A stretch of 64,000 nt of DNA from Bacillus sp. FJAT-29790 (GCF_019039215.1 NZ_JAHNZZ010000001.1:1316668-1380667); one strand, 5' to 3'; numbered from the stretch's first letter, positions 27,130-35,236 are shown. Made by a program: numbers and translations. Notes: generated by a model from the sequence alone, not told the origin.

Positions 27130-27222
27130 CTTTATTCAGCCGGGGTTTGAACCCCCATTAAATTGGATACCTGAAAGCACTCATTACGCCACTTAGTAGA
27201 GTAAGATCTCTGCTGAATAAAG
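27130..27222. repeat. 93-bp structured intergenic element bounded by an 11-bp inverted repeat
   Basis: CTTTATTCAGC (27130-27140) and GCTGAATAAAG (27212-27222) are perfect inverted repeats. Inside, GGGG-TTTGAA-CCCC makes one hairpin and TTAC...GTAA around CGCCACTTAGTAGA a second, giving a three-stem layout. It ends about 50 bp before the CPBP-protease start. It could be a structured RNA, a palindromic repeat or a decayed mobile-element end. I cannot name it. The stretch to its left (27001-27129) contains a minus-strand open frame without a start. Confidence 0.5.
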
Positions 27223-27273
27223 ATAAAAATGGTAAAATAGCATGAAGGAATGTTGGGTGAAAGGGTGAACTTG

Positions 27274-28089
27274 ATGCCACTACAGAGAAAACAGAACCAA
27301 TTGATGCAATATTTACAGCTTTTTTTATTTATTCTTATTGTTCTAACCGTTCAATATCAGCTCTTTATGGTTGCTTTTGCAATGGTTATTGGGTTTATCA
27401 TTTATATGGCGATTGTCTCCAATCAAAAGCGGGTTTTTGTTTGGGTGAACATTGCTTATTTAATCGGTTATTTGTTCTTCTTATATGGGGATCGAATCAT
27501 CGATGATTTGTCTTACCCTGTTAACACGTTAATGATATTAAGCCGCTGCTTACTGCTTATCCCGATTTTTTTCATGGTGTATGTCATTCGGAAATTTAGC
27601 GAAAATATAAACGACTACTGGAATAGACCAAATTGGCAGGCTCAGATTGGATTTCCATTTGTTTGGGGAGGATTTCATTTTGTTTCAGTAAAGGTATTTT
27701 TGCTAGTTGCCATTTTTGTGAATTTGGTATCTTTTATCCCCTTCATCTCTTTTGCAAAACTTAGCCTAGCACCTCCCTTCCTATTTTTCGTATTCCTGTT
27801 TTCAATCGTGAATGGGTTTTTAGAGGAACTCCTTTGGAGAGGCATTTTATTAACTAGGATGGTAGACTTGGCGGGTGAAAAGCCCGCGCTCTTCTTTTCT
27901 AGCATTGCATTTGGTTTGTCCCATCTTGCATTCGGCTACTCATGGGCGGTATGCCTCGGATTTGCGGTAGGCGGTTTTTTCTATGCAGGGATTACGATTC
28001 GCTCTGGGAGCATTCTTCCTGCAATTATCTGGCATATTGTATTTAATATCTTTATGATCCTAAGCGGCCTTATTCCGTATGTGGGCTGA
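27274..28089 (+). CDS. CPBP-family intramembrane metalloprotease (CAAX/Abi type)
   Basis: The protein has about eight membrane spans and the three CPBP motifs: EELLWRG near residue 183, FGLSHLAFG near residue 211 and IWHIVFNIF near residue 253. The Glu pair and two His residues form the metal-dependent active site in this family, whose members process prenylated or other membrane peptides or act in bacteriocin immunity. The target is unknown. The frame opens at ATG 27250, directly abutting a GAAGGA. ATG 27274, with AAAGGGTG 6 bases upstream, is the more usable start. The terminal part is complete. Confidence 0.82.
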   Translation: MPLQRKQNQLMQYLQLFLFILIVLTVQYQLFMVAFAMVIGFIIYMAIVSNQKRVFVWVNIAYLIGYLFFLYGDRIIDDLSYPVNTLMILSRCLLLIPIFFMVYVIRKFSENINDYWNRPNWQAQIGFPFVWGGFHFVSVKVFLLVAIFVNLVSFIPFISFAKLSLAPPFLFFVFLFSIVNGFLEELLWRGILLTRMVDLAGEKPALFFSSIAFGLSHLAFGYSWAVCLGFAVGGFFYAGITIRSGSILPAIIWHIVFNIFMILSGLIPYVG

Positions 28090-28161
28090 AGCATTTTTAA
28101 TAGCGATTGTGGAGAACTTACCATATAATAAGGCTATCGCTCCCTGAGGAGGTGTTTCAAA

Positions 28162-28452
28162 ATGAAAATACATATTAGCGATCATGCAGCAGCATGGTAT
28201 CAAGATGAAATGCACTTGAAAAGTGGCGGTTTTATTCGCTTTTTTGCCCGATATGGCGGATGCAGCGCGGTACAGCAAGGGTTTTCACTTGGTGTATCCA
28301 ATGAGGAGCCTGTTAATGCAGGAACAGAAACAGTAAAAAATGGAATTACCTATTATATAGAGGAAAAAGATTTATGGTATTTTGACCAGCATGATTTATA
28401 TGTCGAGTTTAATGAAAAAGCTCAGGAGCCAGTGTTCCAGTATACGATCTAA
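28162..28452 (+). CDS. yneR: HesB/YneR-family protein
   Basis: This 96-residue protein matches the YneR branch of the HesB-like family. It shows HISDHAAAWYQDEM at the start, an FARYGGCSAVQQGFSLGVS core in which the Cys is in the position occupied by Cys or Sec in relatives, and a DLYVEFNE strand near the end. HesB/IscA relatives handle iron-sulfur clusters or metal, but the role of YneR is unknown. GAGGAGG precedes the ATG. Its neighbours encode YneQ and YneP, as in Bacillus subtilis. A second, UGA-containing HesB-like gene lies 5 kb upstream. Confidence 0.85.
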   Translation: MKIHISDHAAAWYQDEMHLKSGGFIRFFARYGGCSAVQQGFSLGVSNEEPVNAGTETVKNGITYYIEEKDLWYFDQHDLYVEFNEKAQEPVFQYTI

Positions 28453-28490
28453 AAAGAGTTAGCGGACATTGTGTCTGCTAACTCTTTTTT
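28451..28490. terminator. Bidirectional terminator between yneR and yneQ
   Basis: AAAAAGAGTTAGC(G)GACA pairs with TGTC(T)GCTAACTCTTTTTT around a 4-base loop. A- and T-runs flank it on either side, so it can serve both convergent genes. Confidence 0.9.
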
Positions 28491-28491
28491 C

Positions 28492-28782
28492 TTACCAAAT
28501 ATGTTCCATTAATCCTTCTTCTTTTAGGATAGCTGTTTGCCGTTCGCCAATTAAGTCAAAATGCGAATAACCGTCTTTTCGTATATGTATCCATTTGGCC
28601 TGCAACCCATGGTTCTTTCCCCATTCAATTAGTTTCTCCATATCGTTGCAGCCAACTTTTGTGACTGTTGTGCAGCCAGGGAAACGTTCATCAAGCCAAT
28701 AATGGGTTAAAAAAGCGATTTGTCCACGATCGATTTTTCTTTTCCATTCCTGGAGATCCTTCTTTTTAATGCCAAATGCCAA
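28492..28782 (-). CDS. yneQ: YneQ-family protein of unknown function
   Basis: The 96-residue protein resembles Bacillus YneQ, with AFGIKKKDLQEWK at the N-terminus, AFLTHYWLDERFPGCTTVTK near residues 23-42, and a WIHIRKDGYSHFDLIGERQ stretch near residue 64. No catalytic motif is apparent and no function is known to me. It has no signal peptide or membrane span. It lies between yneR (convergent) and yneP (same strand, 22 bp upstream), the same neighbours as in Bacillus subtilis, which supports the name. An AGGTGCAATATTGG stretch before the ATG includes the ribosome binding site. Confidence 0.8.
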   Translation of the reverse strand: MAFGIKKKDLQEWKRKIDRGQIAFLTHYWLDERFPGCTTVTKVGCNDMEKLIEWGKNHGLQAKWIHIRKDGYSHFDLIGERQTAILKEEGLMEHIW

Positions 28783-28804
28783 TATTGCACCTCCATATTA
28801 CATA

Positions 28805-29236
28805 TTAAACATTGACCGTTTGTTTTTTTGCCTTATCATAGGCATCATGCCAAACAGGATAGGTTCTCTTAATAGAAATAGGCCTAAAGGTATCCTTTTT
28901 CACACAAACATGCTTGGAGGTTCCTGTGACAGCCAACTCACCCGCTTCAGTGTAGATTTCATAGCTATAACTAACACGAATGCCGTCATATTCTTCGATC
29001 CATGTTTTGACGATTGCTTTTTCACCGTACCGAAGCGGCTTTTTATACGATGCCTGAATATCAAGAACCGGGGAGATAATTCCGTCCTTTTCCATTTCAG
29101 CATAGCTAAAACCTAAATCCTTAATAATTTGGGTCCGACCTAATTCCATCCAGACGAGATAATTTGCGTGATAGACAACGCCCATTTGATCCGTTTCCGC
29201 GTACCTGACTTCAATTTCCTTAGTTGAAATAAGCAT
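28805..29236 (-). CDS. yneP: Acyl-CoA thioesterase, 4-hydroxybenzoyl-CoA thioesterase family (YneP)
   Basis: This 143-residue hotdog-fold protein belongs to the YbgC/FcbC-type 4HBT thioesterases. The catalytic Asp lies in RYAETDQMGVVYHANYLVWM at residues 11-30, and SYKKPLRYGEKAIVKTWIE follows near residue 63. It would hydrolyse acyl-CoA thioesters in the cytoplasm; the acyl chain preferred is unknown. Its start overlaps the end of the upstream double-AAA ATPase gene by 17 bp, so the two are probably co-transcribed and translationally coupled, followed by yneQ. Confidence 0.88.
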   Translation of the reverse strand: MLISTKEIEVRYAETDQMGVVYHANYLVWMELGRTQIIKDLGFSYAEMEKDGIISPVLDIQASYKKPLRYGEKAIVKTWIEEYDGIRVSYSYEIYTEAGELAVTGTSKHVCVKKDTFRPISIKRTYPVWHDAYDKAKKQTVNV

Positions 29237-31568
29237 CCTTATTCCCCTTTTCCATTTTTTTTATAGCTGTTTCAAAGTCCGATTTCTTTAGCATAGAAAT
29301 ATTCTCCAGATTTATGTCATTCTCCTCAGACATTAACCTCATCGCATGAGATTGAATCGTTTCATCCGTTATATTTGTAGCATAACGGCCATTTCCATTG
29401 ATCGGAGCTCGTAATGATTCCCTTAAATAATTCAATGCTTCCGAATCAATCTCATATTGATAATTCGAAGCATAGTTTACAATGATTTCTAGCAGCTCCT
29501 CTGCGGAATAATCGTTAAAGTAGAAAAACTTTTTAAATCTTGATTTTAAGCCTGGGTTACTCTGTAGCAAGGCTTCCATTTCCTGCGGATACCCTGCTAA
29601 AATGACAATTAAATTTTCATTATGCTTTGTCATTTCATCGACAAGCGTGTCAACAACTTCCTTCCCAAAGTCGCCTCCTGATGAAGAAAGCAAGGAGTAG
29701 GCCTCATCAATAAAGAGAACGCCGCCAAGCGCCTCCCTAATTTTCATTTTTGTTTTTATCGCAGTCTGGCCGACATAACCAGCTACAAAATCGGCTCTGC
29801 TTGCAACGATCAAATGACCTCTTTTCAGCAACCCGCATTCTTTTAGTAACTCGGCATATATTTTGGCGACCGTTGTTTTTCCCGTCCCTGGATTGCCGGT
29901 AAAAACGGAATGAAGTTGAATTGGTACGACTGGAAGCCCCTTATCCCGCCTAATTTGCTGCATGTTCACAAAAGAAATGAGCTGGTTTACTTCCTTCTTC
30001 ACAGTCTCAAGGCCGACCAAGCTAGCTAACTGCTCTTTTGGGTTTTTATCCTTTTCCTGTACAATATTTTCAAAGTCTTCTTTTTCAAGCAATGTGTAGG
30101 CCAAAATATGATTGTCCCTACTGGATTGGGTACCTTTTTTAAATATCGCATCTAATACGATATTCCTAACCGTCCGTGCATTTCCAAATGTATCATCGAC
30201 CCGCTCGTTTTCAATTCGTTTTTCAAGCTCTTGTTTTGCCCCGTCAGTTAAAACATAGTCATTCTCCATTGCAAGCTTTTCGGCGATCATAATCAATTCG
30301 GCATTCGAATAGTCTTGTAGCGGAATATGGTTTGAATGGGGAAAACGGCTTCTAAGACCTGGATTCGCATCCAAAAATTGTCGCATTTCTTCCGGATAAC
30401 CCGCTAAAATAACGGCGAATTTCCCGCCGTATTCCGTTCCGGTCATTAACGAAACAAGGGTATCAATTGCAGTTTGACCATAATCATTTCCTGACTGCCC
30501 TTCTCTTTTCAAGCTGTAGGCTTCGTCGATAAACAAGACACCCCCGAGCGCTTTTTCGACGATTGCTCGCACATTTTCCTCTGTTTGTCCAACAAATGCG
30601 CCAACAAGCTGGGAGCGATCTGCTTCAACCACTTCTTCACGAGGCAAAACGCCAAGCTCATGATAAATTTTTGCTAGTAAGCGGGCGATCGTCGTTTTCC
30701 CTGTGCCTGGATTTCCTGTCAATATCATATGAAGGCTCAGTTCATCTTTCGTTTGAAATCCTAATGTTTTACGTTCTTTTTGATATTTAAGAAAGCGATA
30801 AAAGTCGTTCACTCTTCCTTTAACCGATTCAAGTCCAATCATATCCTGAAGCTCGATAAGTGGAGTCACATCTACTTCTTTTTCCTCTTTCTCTTCATAA
30901 AATAATTCATGCCATTCTCGTTTTAACCTTTCAATCCCGTCCAAATGTTTCTTCATATCACTGTAATAGGTTGATGTATAGAAAACGCCCGCAATTGATT
31001 GTTCATATTCTTCCGATGCCTTAAAAAGCAAGGCCGTCTCATCTATCGTTTCTTCTAATAGTTCAGCCATTTTCTCGTACGTTTGTAGAATTTGTGTATC
31101 CTTAATTTTTTGACCATTTGCCATCATTTTCTGCAAATTTTCTTTTTCCTCTTCTGCCTGATCTAGAAATTGACGGCAAATTTCAAGGAATTGCTCTGCT
31201 GTTTTTCTTTTTGCTTGCCTGTTATCTGTTTCTCGAAGTGGCGGAAAAGATAAGACATTCAAGATTTTCTCCTTATCTTTCCATTCGTATTTCGTCAAAA
31301 ATTCAGCTGCTCTTTGATTTTCAGGATCTAGACTGATTGCTTCATGAATCCATGCTAGGCCAAGAGAATCTTCCTGCATTCTTCCAATTCTTGAGAGCGC
31401 TGCTAGTGTTAGCATTTCAGATACAAGCTTTTTCTCCTCACCATAATCCACTTCTTTAATCGAAGTTAATAAGGCTGCTTCATTTTCTATATGCCCATAT
31501 TTTTCAAGTTCTTTATCCCATTGCTGAATTTTTTCTTCTATTACATTTCTTTCTCTTCGTTTTTCCAT
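29220..31568 (-). CDS. Double-AAA ATPase of the CbbX/SpoVK group
   Basis: The 782-residue protein has an N-terminal helical, TPR-like region (about residues 1-245) and two CbbX/SpoVK-type AAA+ domains. Walker A GNPGTGKTT occurs near residues 284 and 556, and Walker B GGVLFIDEAYSL follows each. The single-domain relative SpoVK (about 320 residues) works in spore maturation, while CbbX remodels Rubisco; the role of the long two-domain form is not established. It would be a cytoplasmic remodelling ATPase. It overlaps yneP downstream. The ribosome binding site (GAAGTGAT) is modest. A sporulation role is a guess from the family. Confidence 0.85.
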   Translation of the reverse strand: MEKRRERNVIEEKIQQWDKELEKYGHIENEAALLTSIKEVDYGEEKKLVSEMLTLAALSRIGRMQEDSLGLAWIHEAISLDPENQRAAEFLTKYEWKDKEKILNVLSFPPLRETDNRQAKRKTAEQFLEICRQFLDQAEEEKENLQKMMANGQKIKDTQILQTYEKMAELLEETIDETALLFKASEEYEQSIAGVFYTSTYYSDMKKHLDGIERLKREWHELFYEEKEEKEVDVTPLIELQDMIGLESVKGRVNDFYRFLKYQKERKTLGFQTKDELSLHMILTGNPGTGKTTIARLLAKIYHELGVLPREEVVEADRSQLVGAFVGQTEENVRAIVEKALGGVLFIDEAYSLKREGQSGNDYGQTAIDTLVSLMTGTEYGGKFAVILAGYPEEMRQFLDANPGLRSRFPHSNHIPLQDYSNAELIMIAEKLAMENDYVLTDGAKQELEKRIENERVDDTFGNARTVRNIVLDAIFKKGTQSSRDNHILAYTLLEKEDFENIVQEKDKNPKEQLASLVGLETVKKEVNQLISFVNMQQIRRDKGLPVVPIQLHSVFTGNPGTGKTTVAKIYAELLKECGLLKRGHLIVASRADFVAGYVGQTAIKTKMKIREALGGVLFIDEAYSLLSSSGGDFGKEVVDTLVDEMTKHNENLIVILAGYPQEMEALLQSNPGLKSRFKKFFYFNDYSAEELLEIIVNYASNYQYEIDSEALNYLRESLRAPINGNGRYATNITDETIQSHAMRLMSEENDINLENISMLKKSDFETAIKKMEKGNKDAYFN

Positions 31569-31728
31569 TTATGATCACTTCTTTTTTTCAAATTCGATAA
31601 CTTATGATATCACATTTTCAATATTACTTAGACATGATGAGACTTGCACTTTATCTTTCAACAAAAGCAAACCATTTTCCAGATGAAGAGTATCTTTAAT
31701 GATAAGGAATATGATGTATTTTGAAAAA

Positions 31729-31771
31729 TGTGATTTATATCACGATATACCCAATACTTTATCATTATAAT
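31729..31771 (+). promoter_or_regulatory. Fnr/Crp-type box and -10 element of the globin gene
   Basis: TGTGATTTATATCACG (31729-31744) matches the TGTGA-N6-TCAC(A) pattern bound by Bacillus Fnr. TATAAT lies at 31766-31771. If transcription starts about 7 bp after the -10, the box centre is at -41.5, the classic class II activation position. This predicts induction under oxygen limitation. Confidence 0.75.
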
Positions 31772-31809
31772 AAGCATAAATTAAAAAATAATATGAGTAG
31801 GTGATAAAA

Positions 31810-32202
31810 ATGGATTATAAATTTAATACACTTTTTACCGAAATCGGCGGTGCTGAAACCATTGATAAATTAGTAAATGCCTTTTACCCCAAAGTGTATG
31901 CAGATAAAGATTTAAGTCCGTTGTTTGAGGGAGAAATGGAAGAGATCATGAGAAAGCAGCGAATGTTTCTTTCGCAATTCTTAGGAGGACCGACCCTTTA
32001 CAGTGATGAATTCGGCCCGCCTGCAATGAGACATCGCCATTTGCCATTCGAAATCACCCCGAAAAGGGCAACTGGCTGGTTGCGTTGTATGAAAGAAGCA
32101 TTTAAGGAAATTGGACTTGACGAACACCCAGCAGGTGCAGTTTTTTATGACCGGTTAACCCAAGTCGCTTCCATTATGGTTAATAGTTCGGATCATGAAT
32201 AA
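31810..32202 (+). CDS. Truncated hemoglobin, group II (YjbI-like)
   Basis: The 130-residue protein is a 2-on-2 globin. GGAETIDKLVNAFYPKVYAD covers helices A/B, FLSQFLGGPTLYSDEFG is the E-helix region, MRHRHLPFEITPKRATGWL contains the proximal His, and WLRCM carries the Trp typical of group II (trHbO). These proteins bind O2, NO or peroxides; in Bacillus YjbI is linked to peroxide or nitrosative stress. The frame opens at GTG 31801; ATG 31810, 5 bases after AGGTGA, is preferred. An Fnr-type box lies at the ideal activating distance, suggesting low-oxygen control. It is monocistronic. Confidence 0.9.
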   Translation: MDYKFNTLFTEIGGAETIDKLVNAFYPKVYADKDLSPLFEGEMEEIMRKQRMFLSQFLGGPTLYSDEFGPPAMRHRHLPFEITPKRATGWLRCMKEAFKEIGLDEHPAGAVFYDRLTQVASIMVNSSDHE

Positions 32203-32240
32203 ATAGGATAATTTATTTCTCAAGACAAATGAAAAACACA

Positions 32241-32273
32241 AAAAAACCCACTCTTATTTTCTAGAGCGGGTTT
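32241..32273 (-). terminator. Terminator for the 42-residue minus-strand gene
   Basis: On the minus strand AAACCCGCTCT pairs with AGAGTGGGTTT (one mismatch) and runs into a T-run (complement of 32238-32246). It also lies behind the globin gene on the other strand. Confidence 0.75.
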
Positions 32274-32290
32274 ACTTGTATTTTTGGACT

Positions 32291-32419
32291 TTACCAGTCT
32301 TGGGTATTTTCGAGCAATGTATCAATTTCAATTTGTCTGATCAGATAGCGAAAATCGTCCTCCGCTATTTCTGTCGTAGCTTCCAAAAGTTGATCAATAT
32401 CCGCATTAATTAAAATCAT
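32291..32419 (-). CDS. Small acidic protein of unknown function (42 aa)
   Basis: A strong AAAGGAGG with 7-base spacing precedes ATG 32419. The product is acidic and helical: MILINADIDQLLEATTEIAE continues to DDFRYLIRQIEIDTLLENTQ. A longer frame from 32563 exists but lacks a ribosome binding site, and its extra part looks non-coding. A terminator follows the stop. No family is recognised and no membrane span or cysteine is present. The good translation signals and terminator are the evidence that it is real. Confidence 0.6.
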   Translation of the reverse strand: MILINADIDQLLEATTEIAEDDFRYLIRQIEIDTLLENTQDW

Positions 32420-32793
32420 AATCAGACCTCCTTTATTTCGAGCATGTTTTTGTATCGGTTCCAGATTTGTTCCTCTTACTACAGTATTCGGAGTGGCCCT
32501 ATCCGGTTTGGGGGTCAATGAAGAAATTTTTGAAACATCTATTTCTCTGTCGATTAAATTCAATCTTTTCTTCCAAATAAAAAGCCCCGATGGGAACGTA
32601 TTCCCTTAAAAGATTCCTATAAAATACACAATTCCAAGCCGCACATTAAAAATGGAATGTTAATATATTGTATGAATGGTTTTATAAACTCTCAACAGGG
32701 AATAAAGTGAAACTTCACTAAGTGGGGGTATTACTGCCCGTTAATCTGCGATAAAATCCATATGCAAATTTACTAACTTGAAGGAGTTTACAG

Positions 32794-32934
32794 ATGGAAC
32801 CAAAAAAAAATTCATATAAATTTGCCAAAGTGTTAGAAACCGCCCTAGACAAAGGGCAAAATGAAAATCAATTAACTGTCAAAGAATTAATAAAAGAGCT
32901 TAAAGACCAATTGGAACCGTTATTTAAAAAATAG
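32794..32934 (+). CDS. Small basic protein of unknown function (46 aa)
   Basis: AAGGAG lies 7 bases before ATG 32794. The 46-residue product starts MEPKKNSYKFAKVLETALDK and ends in a Lys-rich amphipathic helix (KELIKELKDQLEPLF). It has no cysteine and no membrane segment. I do not recognise it. A long, strong hairpin terminator (33030-33064) follows at 95 bp. Codon use (AAA, GAA, TTA) is like that of the neighbours. Small helical proteins of this kind are common in Bacillus. Confidence 0.55.
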   Translation: MEPKKNSYKFAKVLETALDKGQNENQLTVKELIKELKDQLEPLFKK

Positions 32935-33029
32935 GGCTAAGCATTTGCTTTGCCTGTGATTAAGCATTTCAACGCTCAACTCTTTAATCCAAGAAGGTAT
33001 TTTCATCGATTAACTTAAAAAACAAACGC

Positions 33030-33064
33030 AAAAAAAGAAATCGTAATTTACGATTTCTTTTTTT
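33030..33064. terminator. Strong bidirectional terminator
   Basis: Two perfect 17-base arms, AAAAAAAGAAATCGTAA (33030-33046) and TTACGATTTCTTTTTTT (33048-33064), flank a single base. The tracts serve both the small plus-strand gene and the thiT gene on the minus strand. The core also resembles a Zur box, but the central spacing is wrong. Confidence 0.88.
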
Positions 33065-33226
33065 ATTGAATGATTTTCATTAAATAAAGAATGAACAATT
33101 CCTTTAGAATATATTATTCTCCATAAAAAGAACAATAGCGACAATAAACATAACTTTATTCCTGTTTTTAGGTTTGGTTCAATACATAATAAAATATACT
33201 CATTGTATGCTAGTTCCCCAACTATA

Positions 33227-33829
33227 TTATGAAACATTTTTATGAGTAATCGCAGGTACATCGTGATCTTTTCTAATGATTAAACGAGGTGCCGTCGATA
33301 GTATTAGTACGACGACAATGGAACATAAAATCGCTGCCCCGAGCATCGATGCTCCGTTTGCCATAAAAGAAAAAGCGACAGCAGAAACCCCTTCTGGTGC
33401 ATAACTTCCGAAAAAGAAAACTCCTGCGAGAAAGTGCCAGAAATACCTAGCAATGCTTCCGACACAAACGGCCACTACCATCCACCCTAAGGCTTCCTTT
33501 TTATCACCAAAGCTTAAATGCTTTTGAATTAAGTTATAAAATAAGCCCGCGAAACCAATGCAAGCAAATGCAATGAAGTATTCAATAAAAGCTTGAAGAG
33601 GTGTAGCAATCCAGGCATCTCCTGTAACAATTTGTAAGATTCCCCACAGAAAACCTGAAATAAGGCTTACCTTAAATCCCCAACGAAAAGCAAGAATAAA
33701 AATCGGCACCATCGCGACCGAAATCGAAATCGACGGTGAAAGCTTAATGGATGGCAGCAAATCTAAAATCAAAGCAAATGCTGCGAAAAACGAAGCTTCA
33801 ATCATGGCCGGCAAACTTAATTTTTTCAT
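33227..33829 (-). CDS. thiT: Thiamine ECF transporter S component ThiT
   Basis: The 200-residue protein has six membrane spans and matches ThiT (YuaJ): IEASFFAAFALILDLLPSIK at residues 10-29, VAMVPIFILAFRWG near residue 38 and LQAFIEYFIAFACIGFAGL near residue 79, with the aromatic and Glu residues that bind thiamine. It works with the shared EcfAA'T module, encoded elsewhere. A TPP riboswitch directly upstream controls it. Its ribosome binding site (AAGGGGAG) is part of the riboswitch hairpin, so translation as well as transcription can be shut off when TPP is abundant. Confidence 0.92.
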   Translation of the reverse strand: MKKLSLPAMIEASFFAAFALILDLLPSIKLSPSISISVAMVPIFILAFRWGFKVSLISGFLWGILQIVTGDAWIATPLQAFIEYFIAFACIGFAGLFYNLIQKHLSFGDKKEALGWMVVAVCVGSIARYFWHFLAGVFFFGSYAPEGVSAVAFSFMANGASMLGAAILCSIVVVLILSTAPRLIIRKDHDVPAITHKNVS

Positions 33830-33830
33830 A

Positions 33831-33991
33831 AAAAAATCTCCCCTTTGTTCGTGTTACGCGACCTCAAGGGGAGAATAGCAATACAGAAAAATAATCTATT
33901 CATGCCACATTCCTGCGCTAGAATTATCTAACAGGTTCAAAGGGTCAGAACAGATTATCTGTTCACTCTCAGCATTATGCTCCCCTTGTGG
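33831..33991 (-). promoter_or_regulatory. TPP riboswitch (Thi box) with terminator/RBS-sequestering expression platform
   Basis: On the minus strand the aptamer spans 33991-33905: P1 CCACA/TGTGG, AAGGGG pairing with CCCTT (P2), GCTGAGAG, GACCCTTTGAACCTG and AGATAATTCTAGCGCAGGAA, all diagnostic of the THI element. The platform has one CTCCCCTTG (33873-33865), which can pair either with the 5' CAAGGGGAG of the aptamer or with CAAAGGGGAG (33847-33838), which contains the thiT ribosome binding site and is followed by a U-tract. TPP binding should favour the second pairing, giving an off-switch. Confidence 0.92.
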
Positions 33992-34133
33992 TTACGTTTC
34001 ATTAAATTCATTATATCCTACCATAGTTTACCACAGTTATGAATAAATCCAATATATATTATTGCACATTCAATAAAATGAAACTAGTAAATTATGTTAC
34101 GGTAGAACTACATATAAATTAGGAGGAATGGTT

Positions 34134-35183
34134 GTGGAGGCACAGAAAATACAACAATACGCATTAGATAAACAGCCAAAAAAAAAATTAAACTACAAAG
34201 GGTACGCAATAGGAATCGGCCTAACCTTATTATTGGCACTCATTGCTGGTCAAATGACAAAGCTCCCGTTTTTATCCATTATGGGAATAATGATTCTTTC
34301 CATTTTATTAGGGGGGGCTTGGGGGAATACCCTTTCTGTACCTGCAGTCGCCGATGTCGGTGTGAAATTTAGCAGCAAGATACTATTGCGTGCTGGGATC
34401 ATCTTATTAGGATTCAGATTGAACTTAAAAGATATTTTAGACGCTGGTTTCTCCATCTTAATCATTGATGTGATTGTTATAGCTTTCACGATGGGATTCA
34501 TTTTGCTCCTTGGAAAATTATTCTCAATTGATAAAGGGATCGCTGCGCTAATCGCCGCAGGAACTGCCATTTGCGGAGCTGCGGCCATCGTCGCTGTTGC
34601 ACCGATCGTAAAAAGCAAACAAGAACATACAGCGATAGCCGTTTCTTGTATTGCCGTTCTTGGAACAATTGGGGCCATACTTTATATTTTTCTTTTTCCA
34701 TATTTACCTTTAAGTGAACAGGAATACGGGGTCATGGTAGGTGCTACTTTACATGAACTTGCCCATGTGATTGCAGGGGCAGATGCCGGCGGAGCAATTA
34801 GCAGTGATTCTGCCATTCTTGTAAAACTTGGAAGAGTGTTGTTGCTTATTCCAGTCGCTCTTCTCATTAGCTATTTTATGAACCGGAAAAACCAGCAGAA
34901 CAGCAGTAGTTTGAAAAACCTCCCTATCCCATGGTTTATTTTTGGCTTCTTGCTTATGAGTCTCGTAAATACGTTAAATTGGATACCAAATGGGATGACA
35001 AATTTTCTATTGCTTGTTAGCACGTATTTACTTGCAATGGGTATGGTTGGATTAGGATTAAATATTAAATGGAAGGATTTTGTAAAAGTAGGATTCAAAC
35101 CAATCGGAGTGGGAATCGTTGGGTTTTTAGGTTTATTGGCTCTCACCCCCCTTCTATTATTTATCTATCGGTTTTTTATATAG
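34134..35183 (+). CDS. YeiH-family putative sulfate/sulfite exporter
   Basis: The protein of about 349 residues has roughly ten membrane spans and belongs to the YeiH family (UPF0324). Typical segments are a RAGIILLGFRLNL helix near residue 87, GTAICGAAAIVAVAPI near residue 142 and ATLHELAHVIAGA near residue 204. The family is annotated as putative sulfate exporters and is often paired with a LysR regulator (YeiE in Escherichia coli); a LysR gene follows here. ATG 34128 is adjacent to the AGGAGG, so GTG 34134, 7 bases behind it, is the better start. Export of sulfite from taurine breakdown is a possible use. Confidence 0.82.
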   Translation: MEAQKIQQYALDKQPKKKLNYKGYAIGIGLTLLLALIAGQMTKLPFLSIMGIMILSILLGGAWGNTLSVPAVADVGVKFSSKILLRAGIILLGFRLNLKDILDAGFSILIIDVIVIAFTMGFILLLGKLFSIDKGIAALIAAGTAICGAAAIVAVAPIVKSKQEHTAIAVSCIAVLGTIGAILYIFLFPYLPLSEQEYGVMVGATLHELAHVIAGADAGGAISSDSAILVKLGRVLLLIPVALLISYFMNRKNQQNSSSLKNLPIPWFIFGFLLMSLVNTLNWIPNGMTNFLLLVSTYLLAMGMVGLGLNIKWKDFVKVGFKPIGVGIVGFLGLLALTPLLLFIYRFFI

Positions 35184-35236
35184 GTTTTAATTAATCAATC
35201 GATGCTCTTAGCAATTATGGGAAAAGATATTCCTTT

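Noticed and set aside
33036..33058. AAATCGTAATTTACGATTT looks like a Zur box
   Set aside because: It is the core of a 17-bp-arm terminator, lacks the central bases of the Zur consensus, and lies between gene ends rather than at a promoter.
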